From positions 1-9,179 of the forward strand of contig NZ_JAQIVI010000317.1 in NCBI RefSeq assembly GCF_028618695.1: DNA of 9,179 nt. Reading direction: 5' to 3'. The position numbers and the translations under genes were made by a program. Below the pieces are notes generated by a model. The model was not told the origin of the DNA. It did no database searches and worked only from the letters and a program-made list of their open reading frames with translations. This document shows positions 1 through 5,423 of this stretch, piece after piece (the stretch's first letter is position 1; every line of letters begins with the position of its first letter). Source of the DNA: Natrinema soli (GTDB taxonomy: Archaea; Halobacteriota; Halobacteria; Halobacteriales; Natrialbaceae).

Positions 1-1
1 A

Positions 2-190
2 TCGAACCAGCCGTCGCGTTTCCCGTTCCGTGCGTGCGTCGATGTCGAAGCGGCCCTCGAACGCGAAGGCCGGCTGACGGCGCGGTTCGATGACGGCGTC
101 CGGCCCTTCTACGAGCGCCTCGGGTTTTCGATCGAGCCGATCGACGAGCAGCGCCACTCCGGTGTCGTCGTCGCGACCGACCGCGTCTGA
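2..190 (+). CDS. GNAT-family N-acetyltransferase, C-terminal fragment
   Basis: This open frame runs in from the left edge and ends at a TGA at 188-190, giving the last 62 residues of a protein whose start lies outside the window. The visible part contains VRPFYERLGF, the typical FYxxLGF motif near the C-terminus of GNAT acetyltransferases, where the Tyr usually sits near the acetyl-CoA thiol. It is followed by a short beta-strand-like tail (GVVVAT). GNAT enzymes move an acetyl group from acetyl-CoA to an amine; the substrate cannot be told from this fragment. The acetyl-CoA binding loop would lie upstream. The residues before the motif are unremarkable and I cannot exclude an error there. The next gene, on the same strand, starts about 96 bp later with its own promoter, so the two are probably not cotranscribed from a single required promoter. 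Confidence 0.6.
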   Translation, partial: SNQPSRFPFRACVDVEAALEREGRLTARFDDGVRPFYERLGFSIEPIDEQRHSGVVVATDRV

Positions 191-253
191 CCGCGGTCCG
201 CGCCGAGACGTCCGGCCCCGATTTGCGCCGCGACCCGTCTCCTGCCGGCGGAG

Positions 254-259
254 TTTTAT
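254..259 (+). promoter_or_regulatory. TATA-box-like promoter element for the 122-residue membrane protein
   Basis: TTTTAT is centred about 31 bp upstream of the ATG at 287. In haloarchaea the TATA element sits about 25-27 bp before the transcription start, so the transcript would begin only a few bases before the start codon (leaderless or nearly so). This supports the ATG at 287 as the true start. Confidence 0.55.
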
Positions 260-286
260 CCGAGAGAACGTGGTAGCCACCCCCGC

Positions 287-655
287 ATGGCGCTCCAACG
301 GATGCTCAGCGGCGATCCATCGAAGAGTTCGAAGGTCTATCTAGCGATCGGTGCACTCTCGCTCGCGAAAGCGATCGCGGTCCGGAAGGATCGGGAGCGG
401 TTCCGGCGCGAGCTACTCGACGCCGGCCTGTTCCTCGGCGTCGGGTTCGTACTGCACCGGTTCAGCCGGATGAAAGCGCAGAAACGACAGGAGCTCGAGT
501 CCCAACTCCCGAACTGGGCGGCCGACGTGATGAACTCCGAATCCGCCTCGAGAGGGGTCCAGTCCCTCGCAAAGCAGCGACTCGCTGGCGGATCGGAGCC
601 GGAACCGGAACCGACGCTCCGGGATCGCGCCCGCGGCGTGATCTCGAGTCTGTAG
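287..655 (+). CDS. small putative membrane protein, function unknown
   Basis: This is a 122-residue protein that I do not recognise by name. Two hydrophobic stretches, at about residues 17-32 and 43-58, are separated by a highly charged loop (RKDRERFRRE). This suggests a two-helix hairpin in the membrane or a membrane-associated protein. The C-terminal half is charged and probably soluble, with an EPEPEP run at 104-109 and a final basic/amphipathic segment. The start ATG follows a TATA-like element by about 30 bp, matching a leaderless haloarchaeal transcript. The gene ends 30 bp before the end of the convergent tryptophanase gene, so the two share a short terminator region. There is no operon partner and no catalytic motif. 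Haloarchaeal bias (GC-rich third positions, ATG start, own promoter) makes coding likely; function is open. Confidence 0.7.
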   Translation: MALQRMLSGDPSKSSKVYLAIGALSLAKAIAVRKDRERFRRELLDAGLFLGVGFVLHRFSRMKAQKRQELESQLPNWAADVMNSESASRGVQSLAKQRLAGGSEPEPEPTLRDRARGVISSL

Positions 656-685
656 CGACCCGATCCGTCGCTCCTCCTCTCACAG

Positions 686-2065
686 TCAGTCGGTATTCGT
701 GTCAGTCGTAGTCGCGGGTTCGGCGGACAGCGGCTCGAGTGCCGCCGAAAAGTGACGAAGCTCCGGAACTGCGGGGTTGGAGACGATCTCGAGTCCGGAA
801 ACGTCGCCGCGCTTCTCGAGGACGGCTGCGGCCGTCTCGACGACGTGATCGAAGTGCTCCCGGTGGTAGGTCCGGCGCGGGACCGCGAGCCGAACCAGTT
901 CCGGCCGGTCGGTCTCGGGAAACGCGAAGCTCCCGAGTTCGACCCCTCGAACCCCGCCTTCTCGATACAGTTCACAGACCAGCGCTTGCCCCGGAAACTC
1001 GTCGGCCGGGATCTCCGGAAACGTCGCTCCCGCGTCGATGTAGACCGCGTGCCCGCTGGTCGGGGTGTACACCGGAAGCCCGATCTCCTCGAGCATCGCG
1101 CCGAACTTGCGAACCTGTCCGACCCGATCTTCGACGTACGATTCCTCGACGGCCTCGCGCAGGCCGACGGCCATCGCGGCGACGTCCCGGCCGGCCATCC
1201 CGCCGTACGTCGGGAACCCTTCGTAGAGGATCGCGCGCTGTTTGCACCGCTCGAAGAGGGTCTCGTCGTCGGTCGCGACGAAGCCGCCGACGTTCACCAA
1301 CCCGTCTTTCTTCCCGCTCATGACGAGCGCGTCGGCGTGCCCGAGTTGCTCGCGAGCTACCTCGGCCACCGTCGCGTCGGCGAACTCGTCCTCGCGCCGG
1401 GTCACGAAGTAGGCGTTCTCCGCGAATCGGCAGGCGTCGATCACGAACGTCGCATCGATCTCGTCGGCGAACGCCCGAACGCGACGGGTGTTTGCGACGC
1501 TGACCGGCTGGCCCGCCGCCGAGTTGTTCGTGATCGTCAGGATCACCAGCGGGACGCGCTCCGGACCGACCTCGTCGACGACCGCTCGCGCTCGCTCGAG
1601 CGAGAAGTTACCCTTGAACGGCTCGTTCGCCTCCGGATCGTGAGCGCCCGACACGGGGCAGTCGACCGGATCGGCACCCTGGTTCGAGACGTGCGCTCGC
1701 GTCGTGTCGAAGTGGGTGTTGTTGAGCGCGACGTCGCCCTCGGAGAGGAGGGTGCCGTAGAGAACGTTTTCCGCGCCGCGGCCCTGATGGGTCGGCACCA
1801 CGCGCTCGAATCCCATCACGTCCGCGACCGCGGACTCGAGGCGATCGAAGCTCGCCGACCCGGCGTACGCTTCGTCGCCTCGGAGGAGCGCGGCCCACTG
1901 ATCGTCGCTCATCGCGCCAGTCCCGCTGTCGGTCAGCAAATCGACGAAAACATCGTCGGCGGAGAGGTTGAACGCGTTGTACCCGGCTTCCTCGAGAGCC
2001 TGTGCTCGCTGTTCTCTCGAGGGGAGGCGGATCCGCTCGACTACTTTCGACTTGTAGGCGACCAT
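686..2065 (-). CDS. tnaA: tryptophanase (L-tryptophan indole-lyase), PLP-dependent
   Basis: The 459-residue product matches the beta-eliminating lyase family over its full length. Tryptophanase cleaves L-tryptophan to indole, pyruvate and ammonia in the cytoplasm using pyridoxal phosphate. Visible landmarks are TDSGTGAMS (45-53), GDEAYAGS (63-70), PTHQGRGAEN (91-100, cofactor loop), FAENAYF (214-220), MSGKKDG (249-255; K253 is the expected Schiff-base lysine), EGFPTYGG (282-289) and AVPRRTY (R397, substrate carboxylate). The close relative tyrosine phenol-lyase is excluded by three positions. D120 in FDTT is where TPL has Thr124. A hydrophobic residue in VELGSF (375-380) replaces TPL Arg381. 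H438 in RHFS matches tryptophanase His463 where TPL has Phe. The C-terminus adds a short acidic, Thr-rich tail. No Trp-containing leader peptide or tryptophan permease gene is visible nearby. A weak TATA-like CAATACT lies about 43 bp upstream of the ATG. Confidence 0.92.
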   Translation of the reverse strand: MVAYKSKVVERIRLPSREQRAQALEEAGYNAFNLSADDVFVDLLTDSGTGAMSDDQWAALLRGDEAYAGSASFDRLESAVADVMGFERVVPTHQGRGAENVLYGTLLSEGDVALNNTHFDTTRAHVSNQGADPVDCPVSGAHDPEANEPFKGNFSLERARAVVDEVGPERVPLVILTITNNSAAGQPVSVANTRRVRAFADEIDATFVIDACRFAENAYFVTRREDEFADATVAEVAREQLGHADALVMSGKKDGLVNVGGFVATDDETLFERCKQRAILYEGFPTYGGMAGRDVAAMAVGLREAVEESYVEDRVGQVRKFGAMLEEIGLPVYTPTSGHAVYIDAGATFPEIPADEFPGQALVCELYREGGVRGVELGSFAFPETDRPELVRLAVPRRTYHREHFDHVVETAAAVLEKRGDVSGLEIVSNPAVPELRHFSAALEPLSAEPATTTDTNTD

Positions 2066-2237
2066 AGTCGTTCGACACCGCCGCGCGTGTTCAGTCTAGT
2101 TGGAGTATTGTGACCGTCGACGGCTCGAGACGGTCCCTTCCGGACGGATCGGCGCATCGATGGACGGAACCGGCGGGACCACTGCGGGCGGGATCGATGG
2201 CAGCGGAATTTTCGTGGACGTGACCCATGACGACGGG

Positions 2238-2297
2238 ACCATCGCTGGCAGGAGCGACGGCGGCGAAACCATCGCTGGCAGGAGCGATAACGGCGGG
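2238..2297. repeat. 30-bp tandem duplication in the gap upstream of tnaA
   Basis: The sequence ACCATCGCTGGCAGGAGCGA occurs twice, at 2238-2257 and 2268-2287, exactly 30 bp apart; the remaining 10 bp of each unit are only partly alike. It lies within the 263-bp gap (2066-2328) between the start of tnaA and the end of the 195-residue acidic protein gene. Because 30 is divisible by three, reading frames stay open through it on both strands, but none of them looks like a haloarchaeal protein. I see no other gene in the gap. Confidence 0.75.
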
Positions 2298-2328
2298 ATG
2301 GCCGGGGCCCGTCCCCTCTATCGGAGGC

Positions 2329-2916
2329 TCACTGATCGTCGATCCCGGCGCTGTCGAAGGTGTCGTCGGCGATCCGTGTCGGCGACGGATCGGGACCGAC
2401 GAGTTGCAGGTCGTCGGTTCCACCGCTGCGGACGGTGAGCGTGCCCGACGAGGCGACAGCGGTATCGACCGAGTCGGCGTTCGTGGACGCGATCGTTTCG
2501 ACACCCTCGTCGGAGCCGGTCGCCCGAACGGGAGTCGAGTCAGTTCCGGTGAGCGCGCCGAGTTCGGCCGCCGTCGCGTCGACCACGGCACCGTCGTCCC
2601 GCACGATCACGTCCGAGTCGCCGATGAATTCGAACTCGGGGTCCGCCCGCGTCGCGGACGCATCGTCGTCCTCGTTGGTTCGATCCGTCTCGCCGGGATC
2701 GGTCTCCTGCGCGTTCGAATCCGCCGTTTCGACGTCCTCGAGATCGGCGAACAGTTCGGTCGCCGTCGTATCGACGACGTCGTCGGACTGCGTCCCGTGC
2801 TTCCCGCCGCTCTCGACGAGTTCGGCCGGCGTCTCCGCGTCGTGTGCCTCGAGGATCGCGTCCGGGTCGGGATCGATCTCCTCGAAGACCTCCGTCGCTG
2901 TCGAATCGGTGCTCAT
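2329..2916 (-). CDS. very acidic hypothetical protein with internal repeats
   Basis: This is a 195-residue protein of unknown function. It is strongly acidic (Asp and Glu throughout, few Lys), has no signal peptide, membrane segment or cysteine, and is probably cytoplasmic. A short motif recurs: DSTATEVFEEI at 4-14, DTTATELFADL at 49-59, and a partial DATAAELGAL at 113-122, giving a loose D-[ST]-x-A-x-E-[LV] unit. A possible compact block spans about 94-124 (EFEFIGDSDVIVRDDG and onward). The segments between look like Thr/Ser/Asp-rich linkers. The minus strand was chosen because its product has haloarchaeal composition, while overlapping plus-strand frames give Arg- or Ser-rich products. It lies between aspartate kinase and tryptophanase on the same strand, with gaps of 169 and 263 bp, so an operon is doubtful. 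Phased repeats lie just upstream. Confidence 0.7.
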   Translation of the reverse strand: MSTDSTATEVFEEIDPDPDAILEAHDAETPAELVESGGKHGTQSDDVVDTTATELFADLEDVETADSNAQETDPGETDRTNEDDDASATRADPEFEFIGDSDVIVRDDGAVVDATAAELGALTGTDSTPVRATGSDEGVETIASTNADSVDTAVASSGTLTVRSGGTDDLQLVGPDPSPTRIADDTFDSAGIDDQ

Positions 2917-2943
2917 GGTTCACGCTTCACCCTTCCCCCCTTC

Positions 2944-2981
2944 GTTACGATGGCATTACCGCTGTATTACCGACCGTATAC
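2944..2981 (-). promoter_or_regulatory. four 11-bp phased repeats upstream of the acidic protein gene
   Basis: Read on the plus strand, GTTAC, ATTACCG, ATTACCG and TATAC begin at 2944, 2955, 2966 and 2977, so related pentamers recur at exactly 11 bp, about one helical turn. The unit GGTAAT is read toward the gene on the minus strand. The array lies 28-65 bp before the ATG at 2916, and its distal unit contains GTATAC, a possible TATA element. Just before the start there is a purine-rich AAGGGTGA that might serve as a weak ribosome binding site. An operator bound on one face of the helix is the simplest inference. Confidence 0.4.
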
Positions 2982-3085
2982 TCTCGAATCAGTGACGTTC
3001 GCAGGTGACTATCGATCGGGTTCGGTCGGAGTACCAGAAGAACAGCGGTGCTCTCGGAACGAGGGGACGAAAGCGATCGAGCGGA

Positions 3086-4264
3086 TTAAAACAGGTTTTG
3101 CGTCAGCTCGAGGGTCTCCTCGCGGTCGTCCCAGTCGACGAACAGGGCGACGCTGGTCGCGCTGGTGATGATATCGTTGAGGTGGATCCGTGCCTCGGAG
3201 AGGGGATTGACGATCTCGCTGATGATTCCCGGCTGGTTCGGGAGTTCGCCGCCGGTCACTCGGATGACGGCGACCGGCGAGTCGACGGTGACGCTCGAGA
3301 GTTCGTCGCTGGCGATGACCTCCCGGTGGAGGATGTTCTCGGCGCGTTCGGCCTCCTCCTCGTCGATGTAGAAGGTGATCGTATCCATCCCGCTCGCGAC
3401 GGCGTCGATGTTGACGTCGCTCTCGTCCAGGGCGGCCGAGAGGTGATGGAAGACGCCGGGCTGGTTCCGAATTGCGCGGCCGGCAACGGTCAGGCAGGCC
3501 AGCGGGCGCTCGCGCAGGTCGACCAAGTTTCTGAACTCGCCTTCGATGCTCGTCCCGCCCGACAGGAGGTCGCCGTGCTGGTAGTGGACGACGCGCACGT
3601 CGAGGGTCCCGTCCTTGTAGGAAAGCGCGGAGGGAGCGACGACTTCGGCCCCGCGAAACGAGAGGTTCCGGAGTTCGTCGACCGAGATCTCGCCGACGTT
3701 GCGAGCCCCTTCGACGACGTGGGGGTCGCCCGTCATGACGCCCTCGACGTCCGTGACGATGACGACCTCGTCGGCGTCCATGTACTTGCCCATCATGACC
3801 GCCGAGGTGTCGCTGCCGCCCCGGCCGAGCGTCGTGATCGAGCCGTCGGGGCCCTCGGCGAGGAAGCCGGTGAGGACCGGTACCGTTTCGTCGAGCGTCG
3901 ACGCGAGCTCCTGGCCGCGCCGCTGGGTCTCCTCGACGTTGACCTCACCGTACTCGTCGGTGATGACGGGCCACTCGTCGCTTCCGGGCTCGAGGAAGAC
4001 CGAGTCGATACCCCGGGCCGACAGCGCGGCCTTGAGCATCCGAACCGACGTCCGCTCGCCCATGCTGACGATCTGGGCGCGGTCGGCTTCGTCGGTTTCG
4101 AACGTGATCTCGTCGAGCAGTTCGTCGGTGGTCGATCCCATCGCACTGGCGACGACGGCGATCTCGTGGCCGTCCTCGACGGCCGCAGCGATCGAGTCCG
4201 CGGCGCGATTGATCCGGTCACCGCTGCCGAGACTCGTCCCGCCGAACTTCGCTACAACGCGCAT
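3086..4264 (-). CDS. lysC: aspartate kinase with two C-terminal ACT domains
   Basis: The 392-residue product phosphorylates L-aspartate with ATP to 4-aspartyl phosphate, the first step toward threonine, methionine and, where present, lysine. The amino-acid kinase domain starts with KFGGTS (6-11, nucleotide/aspartate binding). It contains SMGERTS (67-73) and TTLGRGGSDTSA (144-155), which are aspartokinase signatures, and VTDVEGVMTGDP (170-181). Two ACT domains follow at about 256-320 (with NQPGVFHHLS) and 330-390 (with NQPGIISEIV). These are the usual allosteric amino-acid binding modules, so feedback inhibition is expected. The length fits the monofunctional family, and no homoserine dehydrogenase is fused. 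The ATG at 4264 is preceded by a good ribosome binding site, which fixes the start. It is divergent from the acetyltransferase-like gene across 221 bp. No other pathway gene is adjacent. Confidence 0.95.
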   Translation of the reverse strand: MRVVAKFGGTSLGSGDRINRAADSIAAAVEDGHEIAVVASAMGSTTDELLDEITFETDEADRAQIVSMGERTSVRMLKAALSARGIDSVFLEPGSDEWPVITDEYGEVNVEETQRRGQELASTLDETVPVLTGFLAEGPDGSITTLGRGGSDTSAVMMGKYMDADEVVIVTDVEGVMTGDPHVVEGARNVGEISVDELRNLSFRGAEVVAPSALSYKDGTLDVRVVHYQHGDLLSGGTSIEGEFRNLVDLRERPLACLTVAGRAIRNQPGVFHHLSAALDESDVNIDAVASGMDTITFYIDEEEAERAENILHREVIASDELSSVTVDSPVAVIRVTGGELPNQPGIISEIVNPLSEARIHLNDIITSATSVALFVDWDDREETLELTQNLF

Positions 4265-4268
4265 CCTG

Positions 4269-4275
4269 CCACCTC
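4269..4275 (-). promoter_or_regulatory. Shine-Dalgarno sequence of aspartate kinase
   Basis: On the minus strand GAGGTGG lies four bases before the ATG, complementary to the CACCUC of the 16S rRNA 3' end. It implies a leadered transcript, unlike several other genes here whose TATA elements sit about 30 bp from the start codon. Possible TATA-like sequences (GTATGAG, AGTATCG) lie upstream. Confidence 0.55.
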
Positions 4276-4452
4276 ACGAGAGAACCGCTTTGCGATACTG
4301 TGACTCATACTCGATCCGTTACCAGAGCGGGCAGATAACTGTGTCCCATCGATCTCACTTTTACCGTTCCCTGAGCCGGGGCTGATTCGACTCGGGTCGA
4401 TGACGGAAATTGACACCCGTTGGACCAGCCAGCGGACTCACTCGCGACTGGG

Positions 4453-4458
4453 ATTTAT
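4453..4458 (+). promoter_or_regulatory. TATA-box-like promoter element of the GNAT-like gene
   Basis: TTTATT is centred about 30 bp upstream of the ATG at 4486, placing the expected transcription start only a few bases before that codon. This argues against the longer frame beginning at 4420, whose start codon would lie upstream of the promoter. Confidence 0.6.
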
Positions 4459-4485
4459 TGTCGTGCGCGGCATTACCACACGATA

Positions 4486-4923
4486 ATGAACGTACGGGAT
4501 GCACTCGAGGCGGACGCGGACGCGCTCGCGTCGATCGCGGACTCCCCCACGGACGTGATGCGGAATCTCGTCCACGACCGCACGGTGCGCGTCGCCGAGG
4601 ATGGGAGTCACGATCCGAACGCCGACGTCTCGGGTTCGCAGTACGACGGCTCCGATCCGGAGGATCTGCTCGGGTTCATCAGCTTCGACGCGCGCGAGGA
4701 CACCGTTCACGTCACGCAACTCGACGGCACGAGCGAGGCCTGCGAGCGGTTGCTAGCCGAGCCGGTGCGCTTCGCCGAGCGCGAGTCGATGGCCGTCGAA
4801 GTGCTCGCCGCGCAGGATGCGAGCCTGATCGAGAACGCCGCCGAAGCGCTCGGCTTCGAACGACGCGGTCGCGGCCCCCGCTTCGACGGATCGTCAACGG
4901 TACGGTTTCGACTCGAGCCCTGA
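4486..4923 (+). CDS. GNAT-like acetyltransferase-fold protein, degenerate
   Basis: The 145-residue product opens with MNVRDALEADADALASIAD, the usual first strand and helix of GNAT proteins, and ends with ALGFERRGRG (121-130) and a strand-forming tail, as in the fold's C-terminal half. Between them, residues 36-60 form an acidic, Asp/Ser-rich insertion, and LLGFISFDA (61-69) looks like the central strand. The acetyl-CoA loop (normally [RQ]xxGx[GA]) is only weakly present as QLDGTS (78-83) before the helix EACERLLAEPV. Catalysis is therefore uncertain and it may be a non-canonical member. The start was chosen by the TATA element 30 bp upstream; a longer frame from 4420 would add 22 residues that do not resemble the family. 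It stands alone, divergent from aspartate kinase and convergent with the polymerase gene. Confidence 0.7.
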   Translation: MNVRDALEADADALASIADSPTDVMRNLVHDRTVRVAEDGSHDPNADVSGSQYDGSDPEDLLGFISFDAREDTVHVTQLDGTSEACERLLAEPVRFAERESMAVEVLAAQDASLIENAAEALGFERRGRGPRFDGSSTVRFRLEP

Positions 4924-5423
4924 CCGTCGGCGAACGAACCGCGCTGTGGCCCGCGCCTCGAGTGCTAACCGGCAGCCGTCGACTCGACGCCGATACCACT
5001 TGCTTCCGCCGAGTCACTCGTGGTGTACAGGTGATCTCTGTATCGTTAAGACTGGTCAATCGGCCTGCGGTGGCGCGCGACCGCCCGAACGGCGCGAGGC
5101 GCGAACACAATGAGCGCCTCGGAAAGCGAGCGGTGACCACAGGGAACCGTGAGCACAGTGAGGGTGGTCGTCGATGCCGTGCGAGGGATGAGTGAGCGAG
5201 TAGAACGAGCGAACGAATCGACTGGGGAGGGCGTGGCGATTCCGTATTGCCACGGTAGCAGGACACTTCCTTCACTGCATTCTCATCTGAACCCACCGTT
5301 CCATTCACACAATCTATTGACTAGGAGACCTGAACGAGAACAGCGGAGAACCTGAGGGAAGGATCTCCGACATGGCCGAAATCGAGGCGCTATTCGGGAC
5401 GAAGAGACGCGATACCGGAACTC
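4924..5423. other. 500-bp gene-free stretch between convergent genes
   Basis: No convincing gene, tRNA or other structured RNA was seen here. Open frames exist on both strands, but they give Arg/Ser-rich products typical of non-coding GC-rich DNA. The centre holds a low-complexity repeat-like block (listed separately). The part right of about 5255 is less GC-rich and contains CACACAATCTATTGAC, with nothing recognisable. Both flanking genes end here, so terminators are expected, but I cannot point to one confidently. Confidence 0.6.
5050..5255. repeat. putative dispersed intergenic repeat, low-complexity GAGCGA-type
   Basis: From about 5050 the sequence is built of recurring short words: GGCGCGAGGCGCGAAC near 5091, GGAAAGCGAGCGGTGACC near 5121, GTGAGCACAGTGAGGGTGG near 5150, and GAGTGAGCGAGTAGAACGAG near 5188. 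A GACCAC/GTGGTC pair (5135-5140 with 5164-5169) and a CGTGGC/GCCACG pair (5232-5237 with 5249-5254) could form hairpins. Similar sequence is, from memory, common between genes in Natrialbaceae genomes, but this needs a search. The limits given are approximate and no clear terminal inverted repeats or target duplications were seen. Confidence 0.45.

Noticed and set aside
90..344. Plus-strand frame of 84 codons overlapping the two first genes
   Set aside because: Out-of-frame overlap with the acetyltransferase fragment and the membrane protein, with an Arg/Ser-rich product.
752..2113. Long plus-strand open frame of 453 codons
   Set aside because: It is antisense to tnaA, whose product matches a well-known enzyme over its full length. 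Long antisense frames are common in GC-rich haloarchaeal genes, and the product has no recognisable motif.
2091..2228. 45-codon minus-strand frame ending 25 bp before tnaA, considered as a TnaC-like leader peptide
   Set aside because: It has no tryptophan codon and no resemblance to a regulatory leader, and the tnaA TATA-like element lies inside it.
2227..3168. Overlapping plus-strand frames opposite the acidic protein gene (also 2360-2995)
   Set aside because: Their products are Arg-rich or Ser-rich. The minus-strand frame gives the acidic composition expected of a haloarchaeal protein and has an internal repeat pattern at the protein level.
3005..4303. Plus-strand open frame of 432 codons
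   Set aside because: It is antisense to aspartate kinase and reads as the mirror of its GC-biased codons.
4410..5308. Open frames on both strands covering 4410-5195 (+) and 4712-5308 (-)
   Set aside because: Arg/Ser-rich shadow products. They overlap the GNAT-like gene out of frame and the low-complexity intergenic repeat.
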